Positions 45,429 through 52,532 of a stretch of 52,532 nucleotides of DNA are shown here, piece after piece. Source of the stretch: Bifidobacterium tissieri (lineage in GTDB: Bacteria; Actinomycetota; Actinomycetes; Actinomycetales; Bifidobacteriaceae); assembly GCF_002259645.1 (NCBI RefSeq), contig NZ_MWWV01000017.1, positions 1-52,532 of the forward strand, in the 5' to 3' direction. Position 1 is the stretch's first letter. Every line of letters starts with the position of its first letter. The notes under the pieces are model-generated. The model was not told the DNA's origin. It made no database searches and saw only the letters and a list, made by a program, of their open reading frames with translations. Made by a program: the position numbers and the translations under genes.

Positions 45429-48400
45429 GTGTCACCCATCCCTTCGTCATTGAATATTGGAAGCGCAACGTTTTCATTGTCTCACCATCCTTTCCGGAAA
45501 CCTGTATTGGATATTCCGCTTTTCCATCGCCGTCCAGCACGATCAGCAATTGTCCTGCCAGACTCCGGTCCTGCTGCATATAGTCGAACCATTGCTGTGG
45601 CGTATTGCATTCCAGCGCGTTGATGACCGCATCAAGATTTTGGTAAGCAAGTGAGAACCGTGAAAGCGCAATGGTGCAGGATAGGATGTTTCGTACCTGC
45701 CTACGGTCCGGAACGCCCATGCCAGACGGCAATGGGCCCGTATCAAAATCTCCCCATGATGGCAGCTGAAGGTATCCATCGACATCTCTCTGCAGCACAA
45801 TAGCCTCGAACGAATCATCGCCCTCACGAACTCCGGTGGAACTCGGATGCTGCTGAACCGTGCCCGGTGCATCCGGATCCGGCATGGCTGTTTTCAGCCA
45901 GTCATCAAGCGTGAACGTTCCCCGGGGATCCTGAGGCTTGAAAATGCGGCTGCGATGAGCCTCACATTCACTCGCGTCTATGGTGTCCTGCAAGCTCTCG
46001 TATGCCACGATTTCCCCGCCATCTCCGCCCCTCCATGATTCTGGGCAAACGGGCACATCCCCATAAACGCTCTGCACCAGCCGAGGAATATCATCCGGTA
46101 CCGAAATCGTCGTTTCTCCGCCTTCGGGAATGTTCAAAACGGCAAGAGAACGCATCAGCAGATACCGGTGGTATACGCTTTCCAGTCCTCTGGCGAACTG
46201 TGGCGGATCCTGATCGGACTGTTGCACCACTCCCGATACGTACAATCGTGCCTTGCGCAATGGCAATGGCCTTTGGCATTCACCTTCGCCACGACGATGA
46301 CGATGCAGACGTCCCGATCGTTGCAAAATCAAGTCGATGGGCGCAATGTCCGTGACCATCATATCGAAATCAACATCCAACGATTGCTCCACCACCTGCG
46401 TGGCCACCACGACTCCAGACCGCTGACCGGAATCGCTGTTCTTGCCGTATCGATGAATCAGGTCACGATCGATACGAGCGCGGTCAAACGCCAAAAAACG
46501 GGAATGAGCCAATGTCACGTCCATGTCTAGTTTTCCCCGCAACACGTCATAGGTCTCCTGGGCACGGGAAACCGTATTACGGATCACGACGGCACATCCA
46601 CCATCTCGTAGCCGTTCACGCAACAGAGTAGCCAGAACGTCATTGTCATCGTCCAGCATTGATACGCAAATATCAGTGGAACGCCCCGACGCAGCAGGAG
46701 AGGAATCAACGATAGCGCTCTTTGTGGCCACTGAAATCAATGGATACCGCAGATCCAACGAGGACAGCACAGGGTTGTCGGCAGCGTTATTGCTCTCGCC
46801 AGTATTGTCGCCATTATCATTCCGACAACCGGGGTTCTTCTCGCAGGAATCATGTGACAATTGCCGTTCTGGATTAGGCTCCACCATGTCCACGGCAACG
46901 GCCCCTGATCTATACGCCTTCAGAAACGCCCTACGTTTGGTTTGCGGCAACGTCGCACTGAGCATGATGACCGGCGTGCCATACGCCCCCAACCATGACA
47001 GCACGGTCTCCATATATACGTTCATATACGCCGTGTTTGAATGGACCTCGTCAAGAATCACCACCTTGCCGGCGAGCGCCGCATGCCGTAACACGACATG
47101 TTTGCATTGCAATCCGGCCATGAGCACCTGATCGATGGTACCTGTCACGAACGTCGATAGATTGCCACGTTTGGGGCCGGTGAACCAGGAGTTCACCACG
47201 GCCTGCAATGTCATGCGATCATCTTCGTCGTTGCGCCCAGAATCGTCTTCACCGTATACAATGCCGTCGAATGGCCGATCGGCAAAACCCTTGTCAAGGC
47301 CATGCCCGTCATCGAACCACTGTTCACGCAACGTCTCATAGTCGTCGTTGAGTTCACGCTTACCATGCGCCAGAAACAGCGAAGCCATCATGCGTCTGTC
47401 TTCGGCAGGCAGATGACCGATCCAATCAAGAATACGTGTGAACATGGCATTGACCGTCGCCTGTGTGGGCAACGCGTAGTAGACACCACCACAGTGAAAT
47501 CGCGAAGCAAGAATCTCCGCGGCCAGCAGCGCGGCTTCCGTCTTGCCCTCCCCCATGTTTGCTTCAACGATCATCAGTCCGGGATCGGGCATGGTCTGCG
47601 CCATACGTATTGCTTCATATTGCACGGGACGGAGTTTCGCACCCGGAATATCGAATTGTTCGGCGAACAGACCATCTGCGGACTGATCGATTCCGGTCAC
47701 CTTCCATGGTTCCGGCAGCTGTAATCTGCGCCATGCGCGATCGGCACGACGACGAGGATCAAACAATTCCAGATCCGACTCCGATTCGTTCAGCGGGCAC
47801 AGTCGCGTATCGCTGGCGATCCAATCCGCGATGATCACCAGCGCAGTCAGCAGAATCAGCGTCCGCCGACGCAATGGATGATCTTTCAGGGAATGTAGAA
47901 GAGAGCGAATGTCGAGCGTATCCGCAATCCAGTCAAGGAATTCAGAACGCACGTCTGACCAAGATTTATCGCCGACGAAACCTTTGGCATTCCAAGAGTT
48001 CAACCACCGTTGCTTGTCTTTTGTCAATGACGTGCCATGATGACCGGCGACGATATCGGCAAGACCATGGGCAAACGTTCCCGAAGCGATTGGGAAATCC
48101 TGAGATCCCAGCCATTTCAATACGGCCTGATAGCCAACCAGTTCATGACGGTATTTACGACGGTCCTTATCCTTACTGAGGTTAGGTCTGATGGAGAAAC
48201 CCGCCATTTTCACGTAGTAGTCACGGTCTGATTTCACTACGAACGCAGGAGACGCCTTGCCGATATCATGGATTGCCGCAACGAACTGATACAGACGTTT
48301 TGCTGATTGATCGTCACCGACGTCCATGGCAATCAATCGCCGGACATCGTCGGCGACGAACTCGTCCCAGACCTTCAGTGCGATCTCGCCGGTATCTTCC

Positions 48401-48585
48401 ATGTGCTGCCATAGTTGCAGATAACGCTCATCGGTAGTGTCACGGAAAACGGTTTTCGCCCAAAATGAGAGAGCTCGTTCAGATAGCGGCGCGGGGATGC
48501 CAGACGGGAAATGGAAAGACCGCAAAGGGGCTGACTGTGAAAAGGACGATTCAGGAAAGCTCTCGGAGGCATGCACTTGGGACAC
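45418..48585 (-). CDS. cas3: CRISPR-associated helicase-nuclease Cas3 (type I-E)
   Basis: Cas3 degrades DNA marked by Cascade. The 1055-residue protein has an N-terminal HD nuclease (His106-Asp107 in AAIHDIGKASPAF, RHELVG near 147, GHHGTS at 181-186, ADWIASD near 254). The DExD/H helicase follows: EANMGEGKTEAAL (Walker A Lys348), ILDEVHSN (DEVH 512-515), MLSATLPQ and VATQVVEQSLDVDFDMMV. All catalytic motifs look intact. I choose the GTG at 48585 because an AAAGGAGG ribosome-binding site lies 9 nt upstream. ATG 48612 would place that site inside the gene. It is the first gene of the cas operon. Confidence 0.95.
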   Translation of the reverse strand: MSQVHASESFPESSFSQSAPLRSFHFPSGIPAPLSERALSFWAKTVFRDTTDERYLQLWQHMEDTGEIALKVWDEFVADDVRRLIAMDVGDDQSAKRLYQFVAAIHDIGKASPAFVVKSDRDYYVKMAGFSIRPNLSKDKDRRKYRHELVGYQAVLKWLGSQDFPIASGTFAHGLADIVAGHHGTSLTKDKQRWLNSWNAKGFVGDKSWSDVRSEFLDWIADTLDIRSLLHSLKDHPLRRRTLILLTALVIIADWIASDTRLCPLNESESDLELFDPRRRADRAWRRLQLPEPWKVTGIDQSADGLFAEQFDIPGAKLRPVQYEAIRMAQTMPDPGLMIVEANMGEGKTEAALLAAEILASRFHCGGVYYALPTQATVNAMFTRILDWIGHLPAEDRRMMASLFLAHGKRELNDDYETLREQWFDDGHGLDKGFADRPFDGIVYGEDDSGRNDEDDRMTLQAVVNSWFTGPKRGNLSTFVTGTIDQVLMAGLQCKHVVLRHAALAGKVVILDEVHSNTAYMNVYMETVLSWLGAYGTPVIMLSATLPQTKRRAFLKAYRSGAVAVDMVEPNPERQLSHDSCEKNPGCRNDNGDNTGESNNAADNPVLSSLDLRYPLISVATKSAIVDSSPAASGRSTDICVSMLDDDNDVLATLLRERLRDGGCAVVIRNTVSRAQETYDVLRGKLDMDVTLAHSRFLAFDRARIDRDLIHRYGKNSDSGQRSGVVVATQVVEQSLDVDFDMMVTDIAPIDLILQRSGRLHRHRRGEGECQRPLPLRKARLYVSGVVQQSDQDPPQFARGLESVYHRYLLMRSLAVLNIPEGGETTISVPDDIPRLVQSVYGDVPVCPESWRGGDGGEIVAYESLQDTIDASECEAHRSRIFKPQDPRGTFTLDDWLKTAMPDPDAPGTVQQHPSSTGVREGDDSFEAIVLQRDVDGYLQLPSWGDFDTGPLPSGMGVPDRRQVRNILSCTIALSRFSLAYQNLDAVINALECNTPQQWFDYMQQDRSLAGQLLIVLDGDGKAEYPIQVSGKDGETMKTLRFQYSMTKGWVTRVE

Positions 48586-48607
48586 GTGAACGTTCCTCCT
48601 TTGGAGC

Positions 48608-48626
48608 GACATTTTAACCTATGTCT
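48608..48626 (-). promoter_or_regulatory. Candidate self-target of the pseudo-crRNA in the cas3 promoter/leader
   Basis: On the minus strand AGACATAGGTT here is identical to the first 11 nt of the pseudo-spacer at 48691-48710. The match extends as GACAT...ATGTC with a 1-nt length difference. It lies 23-41 nt upstream of the GTG start and overlaps likely promoter elements (TAGTAAT just upstream, TAAAAT within). The 3 nt on its PAM side are AAT, one change from the usual I-E AAG. Bound Cascade here would block cas transcription. The dyad GACAT/ATGTC also fits an ordinary repressor operator. Confidence 0.5.
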
Positions 48627-48661
48627 ATTACTATGGAGAGTACCATCATCCAGAAGCGTCT

Positions 48662-48738
48662 GCAACCATCCCCGCAATTGCAGGGCAAACGACATATTAA
48701 ACCTATGTCTCGGAACACCCCCGTGCACGGGGAATCAC
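48662..48738 (-). ncRNA. Predicted CreR/CreA-like pseudo-crRNA (two degenerate repeats around a 20-nt spacer)
   Basis: Read on the minus strand (cas direction), pseudo-repeat 1 (48738-48711) has CCCCG-TGCA-CGGGG and ends GTGTTCCG, against ATGATCCG in the array (6 of 8). Next comes AGACATAGGTTTAATATGTC (48710-48691). Pseudo-repeat 2 (48690-48662) begins GTTTGCCC, is 29 nt long like the true repeat, and matches it at 21 of 29 positions. The 5' handle half of repeat 1 and the 5' half of repeat 2 are the best kept, as a processed crRNA would need. A TATAGG box at 48761-48756 could be its -10. Transcription is not shown. Confidence 0.55.
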
Positions 48739-48742
48739 AGGC

Positions 48743-48979
48743 TTGGCATATTCATCCTATACGCCCTCGCAGTCTCCCGACTTATGCGACCGCATCTTGT
48801 GGCGTCTCTCAGCCAAGGTCCAGGCGCACAGGTTCCGTGATAGATTGGCAAACAATCGACTAGCAGAATGGCAAAGAATGGAAGAGGCCTTCATTGCACA
48901 GCAACAACATCTCGTACCAAACGCGGCCATTCGAATCGCGCTCGCGACAAAAACAACTGCACTGGTTTCCGGTGCCTAA
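48743..48979 (+). other. Unsupported short frame / non-coding spacer between cas3 and the array
   Basis: An open frame of 78 codons beginning with TTG reads LCDRILWRLSAKVQAHRFRDRLANNRLAEWQRMEEAFIAQQQ, which looks helical and protein-like in its middle. There is no ribosome-binding site and no family I recognise. It could be a remnant of a mobile gene or a chance frame. I list it so the 240 nt are accounted for. Confidence 0.25.
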
Positions 48980-49106
48980 ACGCAAAAGCCCGACTTCTAC
49001 GAACGCAAACACATCAGCCATCACGGCAGACGTAACAAATACGTCAAGTGCACCAATCGATTTTTTTGGCATGCTGCTCGTCTTCGTTTCTTAGTAAAAT
49101 CAGACT
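48980..49106 (+). promoter_or_regulatory. CRISPR leader
   Basis: This 127-nt stretch before the first repeat is AT-richer than the neighbourhood, with a T7 run at 49061-49067 and a TAAAAT box at 49095-49100, just before the first repeat. The repeat orientation (hairpin then ATGATCCG handle) puts the leader on this side, as in other type I-E systems, so transcription runs rightward and new spacers enter at 49107. Confidence 0.7.
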
Positions 49107-51881
49107 GTTTGCCCCGCACACGCGGGGATGATCCGCCGATCTCATCGCCCACGGGTGGACGCTCGACGTTTGCCCCGCACACGCGGGGATGATCCGATCG
49201 GCTTCTGACCCTCCTCCCAATAACCAGAGTTTGCCCCGCACACGCGGGGATGATCCGATTCCCGCGACCTGCGCAAAGGATGAATATCGGTTTGCCCCGC
49301 ACACGCGGGGATGATCCTAGTCCTGTCCGCTGTCGGGGGTGATGATCCGGGTTTGCCCCGCACACGCGGGGATGATCCGCGCACGGGCCAAGCCAACAGT
49401 ACCGGATCCAGGTTTGCCCCGCACACGCGGGGATGATCCGACCATAGGCCCCAGTGAAATGGGTACGGACTGGTTTGCCCCGCACACGCGGGGATGATCC
49501 GGAATTGGGGCGTGTGGGTGTGGAGGATTGCACGTTTGCCCCGCACACGCGGGGATGATCCGGGCCCGCAGGGTGAGCAGGGGCCGCAGGGCGAGTTTGC
49601 CCCGCACACGCGGGGATGATCCGGGGCCGAAGGGTGACAAGGGTGATCCCGGTGCGTTTGCCCCGCACACGCGGGGATGATCCGTACGAGCGTAGGCCGG
49701 GCCAGCGCGGGCGCGGGTTTGCCCCGCACACGCGGGGATGATCCGGATTCGCCGTTGACGTCCACCGTCCACGCGGAGTTTGCCCCGCACACGCGGGGAT
49801 GATCCGCAGTTACATTACTCAATGGCATCTCAACATGTGTTTGCCCCGCACACGCGGGGATGATCCGGCCCGGTCAAGGGTCACCCATTTAGCACAGTAG
49901 TTTGCCCCGCACACGCGGGGATGATCCGCCTACCTCAACACGTTGAACCTGACACCGCAGGTTTGCCCCGCACACGCGGGGATGATCCGGCGCCGGGCGA
50001 CCCCGTGGTGTCCTTCAGCGCGTTTGCCCCGCACACGCGGGGATGATCCTAATGGAATTTGTCTGCGTTCTCACAGGCGACCTGTTTGCCCCGCACACGC
50101 GGGGATGATCCCTCCCCCCGGATAGGTACGTGATCGTGCCGTCCGTTTGCCCCGCACACGCGGGGATGATCCGTGCGCCACCAGACGCGGGTCAGCAAGA
50201 AGCCTGTTTGCCCCGCACACGCGGGGATGATCCGGACGTAATCAAAGGCACGCTGGTCAGCCTCCTGTTTGCCCCGCACACGCGGGGATGATCCGCTGAA
50301 TGGTTGGCCTCGCTAAAGGGGTTGGATGTTTGCCCCGCACACGCGGGGATGATCCGCGGTCCGCGGCACCGGGCTCGACGGGGGAAACGTTTGCCCCGCA
50401 CACGCGGGGATGATCCGATGGTCGCCGAAACCACACGCGAACTACTCAAGTTTGCCCCGCACACGCGGGGATGATCCGTCAGCGGCATCGTGGACGGCAT
50501 CAAGGGCCTAGTTTGCCCCGCACACGCGGGGATGATCCGCTCAAGCAGGACTATACGCCCCGTGAACTCACGTTTGCCCCGCACACGCGGGGATGATCCG
50601 GAGTTCGTGAGGGCACCATCTTGTGCGAGTTGGTTTGCCCCGCACACGCGGGGATGATCCGAGACGGCGGGGTGCTACCGCTCGGGAGGCTCCGTTTGCC
50701 CCGCACACGCGGGGATGATCCGAAACAACCATTGAAAAACAACCATTGAAAAACGTTTGCCCCGCACACGCGGGGATGATCCGTCATCATATGACAAATA
50801 TTGATAAAGGCTGGGGTTTGCCCCGCACACGCGGGGATGATCCCGCCTCGTGTGGGCGTGATGGTGCCGCCGGTGCGTTTGCCCCGCACACGCGGGGATG
50901 ATCCGGACACCGGTAGCCGATTCTTCGACCTGTCCGGGTTTGCCCCGCACACGCGGGGATGATCCGGCGTGGGCGGGCGTCAAATGAGCATGAATCCAGT
51001 TTGCCCCGCACACGCGGGGATGATCCGAGGATACGGCCGCGATCTCGCCGCCTTCCGTCGTTTGCCCCGCACACGCGGGGATGATCCGAACATGCGTTAT
51101 GAGATCACGACGGCGGCCGAGTTTGCCCCGCACACGCGGGGATGATCCGTGGGGCCGCGGGGGCTTGAACCCCGGACCGACGTTTGCCCCGCACACGCGG
51201 GGATGATCCGTAGGACGCGGCGAGGCCCCCGTGGCCGTTGGCGTTTGCCCCGCACACGCGGGGATGATCCGGTCGCCCGCGCCAAGGTACGGCCGCGTGG
51301 TGAGTTTGCCCCGCACACGCGGGGATGATCCGATGTGCACACTCATTAAGGCCATCGCCATCGAGTTTGCCCCGCACACGCGGGGATGATCCGGTGCGGT
51401 TATGAGTACGCGCGCATGGGTGCAGGTTTGCCCCGCACACGCGGGGATGATCCGACTGCCGTCATCGTTGACCGTGACGGTCAGCCGTTTGCCCCGCACA
51501 CGCGGGGATGATCCGGTCCTGGCTGGGATTGAGCGGCATGCGGTAGAGTTTGCCCCGCACACGCGGGGATGATCCGGCGACAACGGCCTCGTCTTCCGTG
51601 AAAACAACGTTTGCCCCGCACACGCGGGGATGATCCGAGTACAAAAGGGGAGTTTGGTGAGTACAAAAGGTTTGCCCCGCACACGCGGGGATGATCCGCT
51701 ATTCCGCAGCACCAGAACGGACAACAAGTGGTTTGCCCCGCACACGCGGGGATGATCCGTTCCGCATCCATACGGGTTTCCTCGCTTTCCTGTTTGCCCC
51801 GCACACGCGGGGATGATCCGTCCACGGCGGCGGGCTGGGCGGCGGCGCATTGGTTTGCCCCGCACACGCGGGGATGATCCG
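49107..51881 (+). CRISPR. Type I-E CRISPR array: 46 repeats, 45 spacers
   Basis: The 29-nt repeat starts GTTTGCCCCGCACACGCGGG and ends GATGATCCG, with a CCCCGCACACGCGGGG hairpin. I counted 46 copies starting at 49107 and ending at 51853, at a 61-nt period with a single 62-nt interval (50022 to 50084). The first 28 nt appear identical in every copy. Position 29 is G except at 49318 (T), 50050 (T), 50112 (C) and 50844 (C), consistent with that base coming from the PAM of each prespacer. Spacers are 32 nt (33 once). The last repeat is not degenerate, and an IS begins about 4 nt after it. The orientation is opposite to the cas operon. Confidence 0.98.
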
Positions 51882-51885
51882 TTCA

Positions 51886-52532
51886 GGGTTATAGGAACTT
51901 TTGTGGTGCTTATAACTGGCATCTGGCCTTGTGGCAGTAGGCGTGTCGGCTGGTTATTTTCGACGGCGGGAAAATAGCCGGCTTGTGCCATGGGTCGGGT
52001 GGTGGGCTGGATGTCGTGAGAACGAAATCCAGCAAGGCGAAGAAGTGCCCGATCTGCGGTCGGGCGATGAAGAAGAACGGCAGGACCGCGAAGGGCACCC
52101 AACGGTGGAAGTGTCCCGACTGTTCGTTGAGCTCGACGATGCCGCAGGAACGGGCCGCGCGGGCGCGCATGCTGGACGAATTCCTGACCTGGCTGCTGGG
52201 CAGGCAGCCGCAGTGTGCGATCGACCCGTCCGGTGACTCGCGCGCCCTGCGCAAGCGCACCGCCTGGTGCTGGAACATCCATCCGCGCATACCGTCCGTG
52301 ACGGCCAGGCATCATACGGTGATGGCGGACGGCACGTACATGGACCACGGCTGGTGCCTGATCATCGCCATCGACGGCGAGACCGGCGAGACGCTTGACT
52401 TCCAATGGTGCGGGCATGAGTCCAAGGCGGCCTACACGGCGCTGTTCTCGCGCATGCCCGCGCCGGACGTGCTCGTCACCGACGGGCTGCGCGGCGCGGA
52501 GACCGCCTGCCGTGAGACCTGGCCCGGCACGC
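51886..52532 (+). mobile_element. IS1249-type insertion sequence, left part (continues outside window)
   Basis: The element appears to begin at GGGTTATAGGAAC, 4 nt past the last CRISPR repeat, followed by a GTTATA...TATAAC dyad. A second imperfect hairpin (GGCTGGTTATTTTC with GGAAAATAGCCGGC, 51948-51982) sits before the transposase start and may limit its translation. The other end is outside the window, so the boundary is inferred. Confidence 0.6.
52016..52532 (+). CDS. IS1249-family (IS256-related) transposase, N-terminal part
   Basis: Open from GTG 52016 to the window edge (172 residues). It starts with a zinc ribbon (CPICGRAMKKNG...WKCPDCS, two CxxC pairs), then LDEFLTWLLG and RKRTAWCWNIHP, the N-terminal pattern of IS1249 transposases. 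Next come the first DDE Asp in MADGTYMDHGW and the second in VLVTDGLRGAETA. The catalytic Glu lies beyond the window. The ATG at 52011 is in another frame and stops at once. Confidence 0.85.
   Translation, partial: MRTKSSKAKKCPICGRAMKKNGRTAKGTQRWKCPDCSLSSTMPQERAARARMLDEFLTWLLGRQPQCAIDPSGDSRALRKRTAWCWNIHPRIPSVTARHHTVMADGTYMDHGWCLIIAIDGETGETLDFQWCGHESKAAYTALFSRMPAPDVLVTDGLRGAETACRETWPGT

Noticed and set aside
48743-48979. Anti-CRISPR or CreT-like toxin gene next to the pseudo-crRNA
   Set aside because: The only frame starts with TTG without a ribosome-binding site and matches no family I know. There is no rare-codon mini-ORF with a strong start as in CreT.
49021-52417. Large minus-strand frames with repeated RVRGK / IIPACAGQT / DHPRVCGAN motifs
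   Set aside because: They are translations of the CRISPR repeats in the three frames and not proteins.

Overview
The window is a GC-rich actinobacterial chromosome segment, most probably Bifidobacterium. This is inferred from the gene set: MEP-pathway genes with a DivIVA-like neighbour, DUF3052 and DUF3107 proteins, a Lon-like S16 protease, sugar-glycoside genes with an IclR regulator, and a type I-E CRISPR-Cas locus with IS elements. I cannot name the species from sequence alone.

Layout. 1-1186: the end of an IS3-family element abuts the remnants of two defence- or toxin-related genes (a 5'-truncated Panacea/DUF4065 gene and the N-terminal piece of a helicase-like gene). 1346-20076: a core block. 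It holds ispG and dxr, a DivIVA-like protein, tRNA-Val(TAC), DUF3052, a Lon-like protease, a zinc metalloprotease, a compact UvrD-type helicase divergent from a degenerate phosphotransferase-fold protein plus DUF3107, a VKOR protein, a PHP phosphoesterase, dapF, murI, a patatin-like hydrolase, an NADH-oxidase-like flavoprotein and a cystathionine gamma-synthase-like enzyme. 20417-29472: a GNAT gene, then a minus-strand operon for branched-chain-amino-acid-type uptake in which both permeases are fused and both ATPases are fused. It is led by a URO-D-fold protein carrying an HxC...C zinc/thiol motif. proC and a VOC protein follow. 29494-38650: a Fic protein and a rhamnosyl-glucoside utilisation cluster (GH1, GH78, MFS transporter, IclR regulator), with a dispersed repeat family in three places.

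38651-51881: a complete type I-E system. The operon cas3-cas8e-cas11-cas7-cas5-cas6e-cas1-cas2 runs on the minus strand, and a divergent array of 46 identical repeats and 45 spacers runs on the plus strand. An IS1249-type transposase gene starts just beyond the last repeat and runs off the window.

The most interesting signal lies between cas3 and the array. Two degenerate CRISPR repeats in the cas orientation (48662-48738) flank a 20-nt pseudo-spacer. Its first 11 nt match exactly a site just upstream of the cas3 start (48616-48626). This is the architecture expected of a Cascade-guided autoregulatory RNA of the CreR/CreA kind. It is a prediction, and a duplicated operator for an ordinary repressor is the main alternative.
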